DNA of 64,000 bases. Source: Actinomycetospora straminea. Its GTDB lineage: Bacteria > Actinomycetota > Actinomycetes > Mycobacteriales > Pseudonocardiaceae. The notes beneath the pieces were generated by a model. It was not told the origin of the DNA, did no database searches, and saw only the letters and a list, made by a program, of their open reading frames with translations. The translations under genes were made by a program, and so were the position numbers. Positions within the stretch are counted from its first letter, which is position 1. Every line of letters begins with the position of its first letter. The stretch lies in NCBI RefSeq assembly GCF_028737255.1, contig NZ_JAQZAN010000010.1, positions 149,544-213,543 of the forward strand, read 5' to 3'. Positions 9,398-18,521 of this stretch are shown here, piece after piece.

Positions 9398-10189
9398 GTG
9401 AAGAGACCCGTGGTCTTCGTGCACGGCCTGTGGATCCACGCCGCGTCGTGGGAGCCCTGGCGCGAGCTCTTCGCCGCCGAGGGCTACGAGACCCACGCCC
9501 CCGGGTGGCCGGGCGACGCGGCCTCCCCGGAGGAGACCCGCGCCGACCCGTCCGCGATGGCCGACGTCGGGGTCGACCGGATCACCGCCGCGTACGCCGA
9601 CGTCATCGCCGGACTGGCCGTGCCGCCGATCGTCGTCGGGCACTCCTTCGGCGGCCTCATCGCCGAGAAGCTGCTGGACGAGGGCCGGGCCACCGCGGCC
9701 ATCGTCATCTCCCCCGCGCCGCTCAAGGGCATCCGCGTCCTCCCCCCGGCCCAACTGCGGTCGAGCTTCCCGGTGCTGTCCCGCCCGCGGAACCGGCACC
9801 GCGCCGTCGCCCTCACGCCACCGCAGTTCGCGTACGCGTTCGGCAACGCCCTCGACCGGGACGAGTCCGACGAGCTGTACCGGCGCTACGCGATCCCCGG
9901 GCCGGGGCGGCCGCTGTTCGAGACGGCCACGGCGGCCTTCACCCGCCACGCCGCCACCGCCGTCGACACCGGCCGGGCGGACCGCGGCCCCCTGCTGCTC
10001 ATGGCCGCCGGCCGGGACCACACCGTGCCCGCCACCGTCGTCCGCGCCGCGCACCGTCTCTACTCCGCCTCACCCGCCGACACCGAGATCACCACCTATC
10101 CCGACCGCGGCCACAGCGCCCCGTTCGACCACGGCTGGCGGGTCCTCGCCGACGACGGCCTCGACTGGCTCACCCGCCGGGGCCTGTAG
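9398..10189 (+). CDS. Alpha/beta hydrolase
   Basis: A 263-residue protein of alpha/beta-hydrolase fold: oxyanion segment VVFVHGLW, nucleophile elbow GHSFGGL (Ser), acid in AAGRDHTVP and His in DRGHSAPFDHGW. The start is GTG 9398 (VKRPVVFVHG) with GAGGTG just upstream. This group includes esterases, haloperoxidase-like and lactone hydrolases, and the substrate cannot be assigned. A second, frameshifted hydrolase follows 40 bp downstream in the same direction, so the two may form a small operon behind the SARP regulator. Confidence 0.82.
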   Translation: MKRPVVFVHGLWIHAASWEPWRELFAAEGYETHAPGWPGDAASPEETRADPSAMADVGVDRITAAYADVIAGLAVPPIVVGHSFGGLIAEKLLDEGRATAAIVISPAPLKGIRVLPPAQLRSSFPVLSRPRNRHRAVALTPPQFAYAFGNALDRDESDELYRRYAIPGPGRPLFETATAAFTRHAATAVDTGRADRGPLLLMAAGRDHTVPATVVRAAHRLYSASPADTEITTYPDRGHSAPFDHGWRVLADDGLDWLTRRGL

Positions 10190-10229
10190 CCGATCGAACA
10201 CCTCCACCCATCCCGACCGAGGAGTCCGC

Positions 10230-10945
10230 ATGCCCACCCCACCGACCGTCGTCCTCGTCCACGGCGCCTTCGCCGACGCCTCGAGCTTCGGCGCCCTCAT
10301 CCCGCACCTGCTCGACGACGGCATCCCCGTCGTGGCCCCGGCCGGCCCCAACCGCTCCCTGAGCGGCGACGCCGCCTACATCGCCTCGGTGGTGCGCCAG
10401 ATCCCCGGCGACGTGGTCCTCGTCGGGCACTCCTACGGCGGCGCGGTCATCACGCTCGCCGGGTCGAGGACAACGTCCGCGCGCTGGTCTACCTCGCCGG
10501 CTACGTGCCCGACGAGGGCGAGACCCTCGCCGAGCTCCAGGGCGGCTTCCCGGAGTCGTCCCTGCCCCCGGCACTCGTGCCGACCACCTACCCCCTGCCC
10601 GACGGTTCCACCGGCACCGAGATCTCGGTCGACCCCGCCCGGGTGCACGACATCTTCGCCCAGGACCTCGATCCCGCGCTGACACGTGTGCTCGCGGTGT
10701 CGCAGCGCCCGCTCGCCACCGCGGTGTTCGGCGAACCCGCGAGCACCCCGGCCTGGCGCACGACGCCGTCGTGGGGCGTGGTGTCCTCCTCGGACCACAC
10801 CATCAACCCCGACATCGAGCGCTTCGGCTATCGGCGCGCGGGCACCACCGTCACCGAGATCGACTCCTCGCACGTGGTCATGCTGTCGCACCCCAAGGAG
10901 GTCACCGACGTCATCCGCGAGGCCATCCGCGCCACCGAGCGCTGA
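10230..10945 (+). pseudogene. Alpha/beta hydrolase interrupted by a one-base frameshift
   Basis: The N-terminal half (MPTPPTVVLVHGAFADASSF... VVLVGHSYGGAVITLAG) is in one frame and the C-terminal half (VEDNVRALVYLAGYVPDEGE... DSSHVVMLSHPKEVTDVI) in another. The break is in the G run at 10461-10463, and adding one G gives continuous LAG-VEDNVRALVYLAG. The rebuilt protein would be about 238 residues with Ser (GHSYGG), acid and His (SSHVVMLSHP) all present. It is related to the intact hydrolase at 36122-36859, with the same VVLVHGAFAD and GHSYGG pattern. It is either recently inactivated or a sequencing error in a homopolymer. A GAGGAG ribosome site precedes the ATG. Confidence 0.8.
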
Positions 10946-11008
10946 CGCGTCCCGCCGCGTCCGGGCCGTGATCCCGACGTCGTCCGGACCGGCGGAACGA
11001 CGGGCGCC

Positions 11009-13336
11009 TCAGCCCGACCGGCCCGCCACCCAGCCGGCGATCTGGGTGCGGGACGAGAAGTCGAGCTTGCGCAGCATGCGCTCCACGTGCCCGTCGACGG
11101 TGCGGCGGGAGATCACGAGGCGCTCGCCGATGTCGCGGTTGCTCAGGCCCTGGGCGACGAGTGCCGCGATCTCGCGCTCCCGCGAGGTCAGCGGATCGCC
11201 GCTCGGCGCCGCCGACGGCCGAGGTGTCCCGGACCCGGCGAGCGCGATGCACCGCCGGACCGCGTCGGGCAGGGCGACGTCGGCCTGCTCCTCGCGGAGC
11301 GCCTCGGCCCGGGACGCGCCGAGGGCGGCGTCGATGCGGGCGGCGTGCTCCCGGCCCTCGGCCGAGGCGTGCGGGCCGAACGCGGCCAGCGACGTCCCGA
11401 GCCGGCGCCACACCGAGCGCGCCAGCCCGGACAGGGTGGCGGCGTCGGCGGCGCGCCCGCCGGCGACGCTGATCCACGAGCAGACCTCGATGCTCAGCGC
11501 GGTGCAGACCCCGTCGCGGAAGTCGCGCTCGATCTGCATCGTCGCGAGGATCGCCTCGCGGGCCCGGTCGAGCTGGCCGAGGTGGAGGTGGCTGATGGCC
11601 GCGATCCACCGTCCGTAGCCGCGGTTCCACAGCTCACCGGCGGCCGTCGCCCGCTCCACGACGTCGGCGGCGGTGGCGAGCGCGGCGTGCGAGCGGCCCG
11701 AGTACGTCTGCGCCATGGCGAGCTGGAAGGCCGCGGTGAGCTCGGGGCCGTGGAGCCCCATGCGCCGGTGCAGGGCGATCGCGCGCCCGTAGCACGCGAT
11801 GGCGTCGTCCAGGTCGCCCTCGAACAGGTGCAGCAACGCCGTCCAGTGCGCGGCGTGCCCCTGCATCGCGAGATCGCCCCGCGCGTGGGCGAGCCGGCTG
11901 CACTCGGCGAGCCACGTCCTCGCCTCGGCCCGGTCGCCCTGGATCAGCGCGACCCAGGCGACGACCCACAGCGCCTCACCCCGCTGGGCGCTGTCCGGGT
12001 CGAGCTGCGGCAACAGCCGTTCGAGCCAGCGGCGGCCGTAGGTCAGGAAGCCGCCGGCGATCCAGTGGTAGCGCAGCTGCGCGGCCAGCCGCGCCCCGCC
12101 GACCGCCTCACCGGGGGTCTCGGCGGAGAAGGCGAGCGCGGCGATGAGGTTGGGGTGGTCGGCGCGCAGCTGGGCGAGGTCACGCGCCTGGTCGGGCCCG
12201 CACCACCGGTCGATCATGGCCTCGGCGCGACGGATGTAGTGGTCACGGTGCCGGCGGCGGACGTCCACGGTCTCGCCCGAGCGCGCCAGCGCCTCGGCGC
12301 CGTACTCGCGCAGCGGGACGAACTGCCGGTAGCGCACGGTCTCGCCGTCGCGGTCGGCCAGCACCACCGACTTGCCGACGAGGCCGTCGAGCGCCTCGAG
12401 CAGCCGGTCGTCGTCGAGCTCGCCGTAGCCGCAGACGCCGTCGAGGGTCTCGAGGTCGACCGACGCCGGGAACACCGACATGCGCGCCCAGAGCAGCCGC
12501 TCGTCGTCGCCGCAGAGGTCGAAGCTCCAGTCGATGAGCGCGTGCAGCGACCGGTGCCGCGGCTCGGCGTCGCGCACGGGCGCCCGGAGCAGGTGCAGCC
12601 GGCCGCCGAGCCGTTCGACGACCTGGGACACCGGCAACGTCCGCAGGCGCACCGCCGCCAGCTCGATGGCCAGCGGGAGCCCGTCCAGGCGCCGGCACAG
12701 CTCGACGACGGCGGCACGGTTGGCCGGCGTGATGGCGAACTCCGGCAGGACGCTGCGCGCCCGGTCGAGCAGGAGGCGCACCGCGGGCACCTCGTCGAGG
12801 GACCGGCTGCCCGCGGCGTCCGGGTCGCCGGGCACCGGCAGGGGCGCGAGCCGGTGGACCTGCTCGCCCCACAGGCCGAGCGGCTCCCGGCTCGTCGCGA
12901 GCACGGTGAGGTCGGGCAGCGCCTCGAGCAGCCGGCGCAGCAGCACGACGCTGCCTTCGATGAGGTGCTCGCAGTTGTCGACGACGAGCAGGGCCGGCTG
13001 CCCGCCGAGGTGGTCGATCACGCGGTCGACGGCGTCGCGGTTGGACTGGTCGGGCACGCCGAGCGCGGTGGCCACGGCCGGCGCGATCTGCGAGGGATGG
13101 GTGACGCTGGCCAGCTCGACGACGTGTGCCGACCCGGCCTCCGCCGCGACCGCCAGGGCGAGGCGGGTCTTCCCGACCCCGCCCGGGCCGGTCAGCGTCA
13201 CCAGCCGCCGGTCGGCCAGCGCCGCGCGGACGCGGTCCAGGTCGCCCTCCCGGCCCACGAAGCTCGTCAGGGACGTCCACACCCGCCGCCCGCCGGAGGG
13301 CGCGGGGGCCCGCTCCTCCTGCACGACGTCGACCAT
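11009..13336 (-). CDS. LuxR-family regulator with NB-ARC-type ATPase domain
   Basis: A 775-residue protein. It has an N-terminal ATPase with LTSFVGREGDLDRVRAAL, Walker A TGPGGVGKTRL near residue 52, and Walker B ALLVVDNCEHL with the TSREPLGLWGE sensor typical of this family; a long TPR-like middle; and a C-terminal LuxR helix-turn-helix (LTSREREIAALVAQGLSNRDIGERLVISRRTVDGHVERML, about 715-755). It is a large signal-integrating activator. The start is the ATG at 13336, because upstream in-frame sequence lacks family character. It is divergent from the carboxylase-like operon at 13544 with about 200 bp between, so that operon is its most plausible target. This is inference from position only. 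Confidence 0.87.
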   Translation of the reverse strand: MVDVVQEERAPAPSGGRRVWTSLTSFVGREGDLDRVRAALADRRLVTLTGPGGVGKTRLALAVAAEAGSAHVVELASVTHPSQIAPAVATALGVPDQSNRDAVDRVIDHLGGQPALLVVDNCEHLIEGSVVLLRRLLEALPDLTVLATSREPLGLWGEQVHRLAPLPVPGDPDAAGSRSLDEVPAVRLLLDRARSVLPEFAITPANRAAVVELCRRLDGLPLAIELAAVRLRTLPVSQVVERLGGRLHLLRAPVRDAEPRHRSLHALIDWSFDLCGDDERLLWARMSVFPASVDLETLDGVCGYGELDDDRLLEALDGLVGKSVVLADRDGETVRYRQFVPLREYGAEALARSGETVDVRRRHRDHYIRRAEAMIDRWCGPDQARDLAQLRADHPNLIAALAFSAETPGEAVGGARLAAQLRYHWIAGGFLTYGRRWLERLLPQLDPDSAQRGEALWVVAWVALIQGDRAEARTWLAECSRLAHARGDLAMQGHAAHWTALLHLFEGDLDDAIACYGRAIALHRRMGLHGPELTAAFQLAMAQTYSGRSHAALATAADVVERATAAGELWNRGYGRWIAAISHLHLGQLDRAREAILATMQIERDFRDGVCTALSIEVCSWISVAGGRAADAATLSGLARSVWRRLGTSLAAFGPHASAEGREHAARIDAALGASRAEALREEQADVALPDAVRRCIALAGSGTPRPSAAPSGDPLTSREREIAALVAQGLSNRDIGERLVISRRTVDGHVERMLRKLDFSSRTQIAGWVAGRSG

Positions 13337-13526
13337 GTGACGCCTCCCCGTCGCTGCGTCTCCCGGTTGGAGCATGACACGGGTCACCCCCGGCCGGTGC
13401 CCCCGTGCTGCTGATCTACCTGCGTAGGCCGGCCCCGGGCGATGGGGTGATCTCACGCTGTCGGGGCGGCGGCTCCCGCGGCCACGGTGTAGCGGCCATC
13501 ACACCAGCCGCGACACAGGAGGGCCG

Positions 13527-13550
13527 ATGCGCCGGGAGACACCGTGCTGA
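13527..13550 (+). other. Seven-codon leader ORF overlapping the next gene's start
   Basis: A strong ribosome site (AGGAGGG, 13517-13523) precedes an ATG at 13527 that encodes only MRRETPC before a TGA at 13548-13550. That stop lies 2 bases past the GTG start of the hydantoinase-A gene at 13544. Ribosomes ending here would be positioned to restart, so it could couple translation. It could also be chance. Confidence 0.3.
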
Positions 13551-15484
13551 ACATCGACGTCGACACGGGCGGCACGATGACCGACGGGCTGGTCAGCGGG
13601 GACGCGCCGTCCGCGGGCTTCTCCGGCGTGTTCAGCGTCAAGGTCGAGACCACGCCGCACGACGTGACCATCGCCTTCGCCGAGGTCCTCGAGGCCGCCC
13701 GTCGCCGGGTCGGGGCGGCCAGCATGCGCGACCTGCTCGACGAGGTCGCGCTCATCCGCTGGTCCTCGACCATCACCTCGAACGTGCTCGCGCAGAAGAG
13801 CGGGCCGAAGCTCGGCCTGCTCGTCTCGGCCGGTCACGAGGACGACCTCTACACCAGCCCCGAGGAGGCGGCGACGGTCGTCGGCCCGCTCATCGACCGG
13901 GACAACATCACCGGCATCCCCGAGGGCGCGAGCGACGACGAGATCCGCACCGCGGTCAAGGGCCTGTTCGACCAGGGCATCCGCCGGATCAACATCAGCC
14001 TCCGCGGTGCGTTCGCCGACGACGCCGCCGAGCAGAAGATCGTGGCCCTGGTGGACGCGCAGTACCCCGACCACTACCTGGGCTCGATCCCGGCGCTGCC
14101 CGCCAGCGAGATCCTGCTGCGTCCCGACGACGCCACCCGCACGTTCGTCTCGCTGATCAACGCCTACGTCCACCCCTCGCTGGCGACCACCCTCTACCGC
14201 GCCGAGGAGACCCTGAAGCAGGAGCACTCCTGGCGCGGCAACGTGCTCGTCGGCCACATCAACGGCGGCGTGGCCCGCATCGGCAAGACCACCGCGTTCG
14301 ACACCATCGAGTCGGGCCCGCTGTTCGGGACGCACGCCTGCGCCGCCGAGGCCGCCCGCCTCGGCGACGCGGCGGTCCTCGCCATCGACGTCGGCGGCAC
14401 GACGGCCAAGGTCTCGGCGGTCGAGGACGGCCGCGTCGTCGACCGGGACGAGGGCCACCTCTTCGGCATCCCGGTCCGCACCAACCTCCCGCTGCTGCGC
14501 TCGATCGCGCTCGGCGGCGGCTCGGTCGCCCGGGTGGCGGGCGAGGGCGGGACGTCCGGCTCCGCCGGTGGGCACGTCACCCTCGGCCCGGACTCGATGG
14601 GCGCGGCGCCCGGGCCGGCATGCTATGGGCTCGGCGGGCGCAGCGCCACGGCCACCGACGCCTTCGTCGTCCTGGGCCTGCTCTCCCCCACGGCCTTCCT
14701 CGAGGGTCGGCGCACGCTCGACGTCGACGCCGCCCGCGCGGCGATCGACCGGGCCGTCGGCACGCCGCTCGGGCTCTCGACCGAGGACGCGGCACAGCGC
14801 ATCGTCGACACCGCGCTCGACATGGCCGCGCAGCTCGCGCGGGACACCGCGGCCGAGATGGGCTGGGACCCGGCCGATACCGCGGTCCACGCGCTCGGCG
14901 GCAACGGTCCGCTGCTGGCCACCGGGGTCGCCGAGCGGCTCGGGGCCTCGACGGTGCGGCTGTTCGGCTTCGGGAACGTGCTGTCGGCCTACGGCTCGGC
15001 GATCTCCGACGTCGTCCACGTCTACGAGTCGGCGGTCTCCGGAGCCGAGGAGGCGCGGGGCGCCGCCGCGAGGCTGCGGGAGGAGGCCCGCCGCGACCTG
15101 CGCGGCGAGGGCTTCGATCCCGACGGCGCGGTCCTGGCGTGGGAGGTCCGCGACGCGGACGGCACGCGCCACACGGCCGAGGGGGACGTCGACGGAACCG
15201 TGGACAGCGTGCTCACCGGCACGCCCCGCCTGGTCCACCTCACCGCCCGCTCGGTCCTGCCGAGCCTGGAACGGACGGCGCCGGCCGGCGGCGACGAGCC
15301 CGCGGGCGGCGAGCGCGGCGGCCTCCCCGTCCACGGGTGGTCGTCGGTGGCCGGGCAGCGCCTCGACGGCCCGGTCCTCGTCGACGGCGGAGCCTTCACC
15401 TGGTTCGTCGGGCCCGGCTGGTCGCTGCAGGTCGACGAGAACGGCGACGCCACCGCCACCCGCACCACCGGAGGGACACCATGA
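13544..15484 (+). CDS. Hydantoinase A/oxoprolinase family protein (ApcA-like carboxylase subunit)
   Basis: A 646-residue protein of the HyuA/acetone-carboxylase-beta family, which binds nucleotide in an actin-like (ASKHA) fold. The two phosphate loops are visible: NIDVDTGGTMTDG at residues 3-15 and AIDVGGTTAKVS near 280. It is shorter than AcxA and of the size of ApcA, the smaller HyuA-type subunit of acetophenone carboxylase. The start is GTG 13544; its stop overlaps the next ATG by four bases, so the genes are translationally coupled. In characterised relatives these subunits use ATP to activate ketone and bicarbonate together with a HyuB subunit, which is not found in this window. Exact substrate is unknown. 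Confidence 0.8.
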   Translation: MLNIDVDTGGTMTDGLVSGDAPSAGFSGVFSVKVETTPHDVTIAFAEVLEAARRRVGAASMRDLLDEVALIRWSSTITSNVLAQKSGPKLGLLVSAGHEDDLYTSPEEAATVVGPLIDRDNITGIPEGASDDEIRTAVKGLFDQGIRRINISLRGAFADDAAEQKIVALVDAQYPDHYLGSIPALPASEILLRPDDATRTFVSLINAYVHPSLATTLYRAEETLKQEHSWRGNVLVGHINGGVARIGKTTAFDTIESGPLFGTHACAAEAARLGDAAVLAIDVGGTTAKVSAVEDGRVVDRDEGHLFGIPVRTNLPLLRSIALGGGSVARVAGEGGTSGSAGGHVTLGPDSMGAAPGPACYGLGGRSATATDAFVVLGLLSPTAFLEGRRTLDVDAARAAIDRAVGTPLGLSTEDAAQRIVDTALDMAAQLARDTAAEMGWDPADTAVHALGGNGPLLATGVAERLGASTVRLFGFGNVLSAYGSAISDVVHVYESAVSGAEEARGAAARLREEARRDLRGEGFDPDGAVLAWEVRDADGTRHTAEGDVDGTVDSVLTGTPRLVHLTARSVLPSLERTAPAGGDEPAGGERGGLPVHGWSSVAGQRLDGPVLVDGGAFTWFVGPGWSLQVDENGDATATRTTGGTP

Positions 15485-15873
15485 CGCGCATCCACGTCGC
15501 CGAGTACCTCGACCTCGACGTCGGCACCGAGCGGTGGCACTGCCACTCCTGCGGCCACGACATCGCCGCGGCCCGGGAGAACTACAAGACGGGGCTGCTG
15601 CTCACCGAGCGGGACCCCGGCGAGGTCCACCCGCCCCTCATCGAGGGTCGGTTCACCTTCGCCCCGGACCCCACGTGGATCCGCATCATCGAGTTCCACT
15701 GCCCCGGCTGCGGGCGCCAGGTCGAGACCGAGTACCTCCCGCCCGGCCACCCGATCACCCACGACACCGAGATCGACATCGACGCGCTGAAGCGACGTCT
15801 CGACGCCGGCGAGCTGCGCATCGACGAGGCCGGGAAGCTCGCCACGAGGAACGACAGCGAGGTGACGGCGTGA
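15481..15873 (+). CDS. Acetone carboxylase gamma-like zinc protein (ApcB-like)
   Basis: A 130-residue protein matching the small subunit of acetone/acetophenone carboxylases (Acetone_carb_G type). Two CxxC knuckles, HCHSCGHD (Cys21, Cys24) and FHCPGCGRQ (Cys74, Cys77), should hold one zinc. The intervening ENYKTGLLLTERDP and the C-terminal DTEIDIDALKRRL helix are family-like. It overlaps the preceding gene by ATGA and the following one by GTGA. The order HyuA - gamma - HyuA matches apcA-apcB-apcC described for Aromatoleum (recalled knowledge). Confidence 0.82.
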   Translation: MTRIHVAEYLDLDVGTERWHCHSCGHDIAAARENYKTGLLLTERDPGEVHPPLIEGRFTFAPDPTWIRIIEFHCPGCGRQVETEYLPPGHPITHDTEIDIDALKRRLDAGELRIDEAGKLATRNDSEVTA

Positions 15874-18095
15874 GCCGCACGATCGACATCGACGTGGGCG
15901 GCACGTTCACCGACCTGGTCCTGACCTGGGACGAGCGCCGGATCACCGCCAAGGCACCGACCACGCCCTACGACCTCTCGGTCGGGTTCCTCGACGTGCT
16001 CGGCGACGGCGCCGAACAGCTCGACATGGACATCGACGAGCTGCTGCCGCAGGTCGAGCTCGTGCGCTACTCGACGACCGTCGCGATGAACCGGCTCATC
16101 GAGCGCAAGGGGCCGCGGCTGGGCCTGCTGACGACCGAGGGCCACGAGGACGCGATCCTCATCGGACGGGGCGCCCAGTGGACCGACGGCACGCGCATCT
16201 CCGAGCGGCGCAACCTCGCGGTGCAGAAGAAGCCGGCCCCGCTCGTCACCCGGGACATGATCGCCGGGATCCGCGAGCGCGTGGACTCCTTCGGCCAGGT
16301 GCTGCGCCCCCTCGACGAGGACGACGTGCGCCGCAAGCTGCGCGTCCTCGTCGACGGCGGAGCCCGCGCCATCGCCGTGTCGCTGCTGTGGTCGTTCGCC
16401 AACCCCGCCCACGAGAAGCGGATCCGCGAGATCATCCGCGAGGAGTACCGCAGCTACCACGTCGGCTACCTGCCCGTGGTGCTCTCCCACGAGGTCGTGG
16501 GCAAGGTCGGCGAGTACGAGCGGACGATGACCGCGGTCCTCGACGCCTACCTGCAGAGCTCCATCAAGGCCGAGATGGAGCAGACCTGGGACCAGCTGCG
16601 CGAGCACGGCTACCGGGGCAGCTTCCTGCTCACCCACAACACCGGTGGCTCGGCCGAGATCTTCAAGACCACGGCGTCCCGGACCTACAACGGCGGGCCG
16701 ATCGCCGGCCTGATGGGCAGCTACCACATCGGCCAGGCCCTCGGCTTCCGCAACGTCATCGCCTCCGACGTCGGCGGCACGTCGTTCGACCTCGGGATGG
16801 TCGTCGACGCCTCGGTCCGGTCCTACGAGTTCCGTCCGATCATCGACCGGTGGATGGTCGGCATCTCGATGCTGCAGGCCACCACCATGGGCGCGGGCGG
16901 CGGCTCGATCGCCTGGATCAACGAGCTGCTGGGCAACCGCCTCGAGGTCGGTCCGCGCTCGGCGGGCTCCTACCCCGGCCCGGTCTGCTACGACCTCGGC
17001 GGCACCGAGCCGACCACCACCGACGCCGACGTCGTGCTCGGCTACATCGCCCCCGACGGCTACTTCGACGGACGCATGCCGCTCGACCGCGACAAGGCCG
17101 CCGAGGCCATCCGCACGAGGATCGCCGACCCCCTCGGGGTCTCGGTCGACGAGGCCGCGGCGCTCATCCGCCAGGTCATCGAGAGCACCATGGCCTCCGC
17201 GATCCAGCGCGAGGTCCACCTGCGCGGCTACCACCCCGAGGACTTCGTGCTCTTCGCCTTCGGCGGCGGTGGTCCCACCCACGTCGCGGGCTACGGCGCC
17301 GACGTGCCCACCGCGGTGATCTTCCCCCAGGCACCGGTGTTCTCCGCGCTCGGCAGCTCGGTCATGGACGTCATGCACGTCTACGAGCAGTCCAAGCGGA
17401 TCCTGTTCCTCGACGGCATGAGCCAGCGGCTCACCGAGGACTACGAGGCCTACAACGCGCCCGTCCGCGAGATGGTCGCCCAGGCCCGCGCGGACCTCAC
17501 CTCCGAGGGCCTCGACCCGGACGATGCCCTGTTCACCGTCGAGCTCGACATGCTCTACGGCGGCCAGGTCCAGGTGAAGCGGGTGTCCTCCCCACTGCTG
17601 GAGATCCGGAGCGAGGCGGACGCCGCCGCGGTCTACGACGCCTTCGAGGAGGAGTACTCCGCGGCGTTCAGCCCGCACGTGGTCAACAAGCCCGGCGGCG
17701 CCTACATCGAGTCGATCATCGTGAAGGCGACCGTGCCGCAGGAGAAGCTCGAGCTGCCCGTGCACGAGCTCGGCGACGCCGACCCGTCGCCCGCCCGCCG
17801 GGGCAGCCGCGAGGCCTACTGGCCCGAGCTCGGGCGGCGCGTCGACACCCCCGTGTACGCGTTCGACCGACTCGCTCCCGGCAACCAGGTCGACGGGCCG
17901 GGGCTGGTGGAGGCCGAGTTCACCACCATCGTCGTCCCGCCCCGCCGGGTGCTCCGCATCGACGAGCACGGCCTCGGGCTGCTGGAGCACGCGGTCGCCG
18001 TCGAGCCCGCACCGGCGCAGGTCCCCGTGATGGAAGGCTCGCCAACGGGCTGGGCGACCTGCTCGACGCCGTGGCGCCCGACGGCGTCGCCGTGA
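15870..18095 (+). CDS. Hydantoinase A/oxoprolinase family protein (ApcC/AcxA-like)
   Basis: A 741-residue HyuA-family protein, size-matched to acetone carboxylase beta or ApcC. Phosphate loops are TIDIDVGGTFTDLVL at the N-terminus and IASDVGGTSFDLGMV near residue 300; GGGGPTHVAGYG near 470 is also family-typical. The start is GTG 15870, overlapping the previous stop. After the usual terminal segment (VVPPRRVLRIDEHGLGLLE) the frame continues with about 35 atypical residues (ending TGWATCSTPWRPTASP). In another frame the same bases encode plausible protein leading into the next ORF, so a frameshift near 18030 is possible. No HyuB gene follows, unlike in known carboxylase operons. Confidence 0.82.
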   Translation: MSRTIDIDVGGTFTDLVLTWDERRITAKAPTTPYDLSVGFLDVLGDGAEQLDMDIDELLPQVELVRYSTTVAMNRLIERKGPRLGLLTTEGHEDAILIGRGAQWTDGTRISERRNLAVQKKPAPLVTRDMIAGIRERVDSFGQVLRPLDEDDVRRKLRVLVDGGARAIAVSLLWSFANPAHEKRIREIIREEYRSYHVGYLPVVLSHEVVGKVGEYERTMTAVLDAYLQSSIKAEMEQTWDQLREHGYRGSFLLTHNTGGSAEIFKTTASRTYNGGPIAGLMGSYHIGQALGFRNVIASDVGGTSFDLGMVVDASVRSYEFRPIIDRWMVGISMLQATTMGAGGGSIAWINELLGNRLEVGPRSAGSYPGPVCYDLGGTEPTTTDADVVLGYIAPDGYFDGRMPLDRDKAAEAIRTRIADPLGVSVDEAAALIRQVIESTMASAIQREVHLRGYHPEDFVLFAFGGGGPTHVAGYGADVPTAVIFPQAPVFSALGSSVMDVMHVYEQSKRILFLDGMSQRLTEDYEAYNAPVREMVAQARADLTSEGLDPDDALFTVELDMLYGGQVQVKRVSSPLLEIRSEADAAAVYDAFEEEYSAAFSPHVVNKPGGAYIESIIVKATVPQEKLELPVHELGDADPSPARRGSREAYWPELGRRVDTPVYAFDRLAPGNQVDGPGLVEAEFTTIVVPPRRVLRIDEHGLGLLEHAVAVEPAPAQVPVMEGSPTGWATCSTPWRPTASP

Positions 18096-18478
18096 CGCTG
18101 CCGTCCCTGGCCGAGGTCGCGGGTCATCGGGACGCCGCCGTCGAGGCGGCCCGCCGGCTGCGGGCATCGCGCGGCGACACCGCCGTCCTGCTCGCCGTGC
18201 TCGACGGGCCGGGCCTGCTCGACGACGTCAAGGCCTACCTCGATGCCGGGGTGGACGGGGTCGTCGTGACCGGTGGCGTCGACGCGGCCACGGCGAGGAC
18301 GGTCGGCAACGTGTGCCGCTTCCACCGCGCGATGGCCCACGGCCCCGGTCTCGCCGCGCCGGTCACGCGTCCGCTCGGTGCACCGGCGCCGTCCACCGGT
18401 CTCGTCCTCAGCGACGAGTGCCCCGCCGACACCGACGTCACGGCCGTGGCCGCCTGGCTCGCCGCGGTCCGCGCCTGA
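18092..18478 (+). CDS. Small protein of unknown function in the carboxylase-like operon
   Basis: A 128-residue ORF that I do not recognise. The GTG at 18092 overlaps the preceding TGA exactly as the other junctions in this operon do. The content is alternating helix and strand (TAVLLAVLDGPGLLDDVKAYLDAGVDGVVVTGG, then a Cys-His pair CRFH), suggesting a small Rossmann- or TIM-like half. Sequence upstream in the same frame (RLANGLGDLLDAVAPDG) also looks coded. One extra base near 18033 would join it to the ATG at 18030, so the true gene may be about 20 residues longer. It occupies the place where the HyuB (ApcD) gene would be expected. Confidence 0.55.
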   Translation: MTLPSLAEVAGHRDAAVEAARRLRASRGDTAVLLAVLDGPGLLDDVKAYLDAGVDGVVVTGGVDAATARTVGNVCRFHRAMAHGPGLAAPVTRPLGAPAPSTGLVLSDECPADTDVTAVAAWLAAVRA

Positions 18479-18521
18479 CCAGCAGCACCTGTCGAACCAC
18501 CTCCTGGAGGGAGCACCCGCG

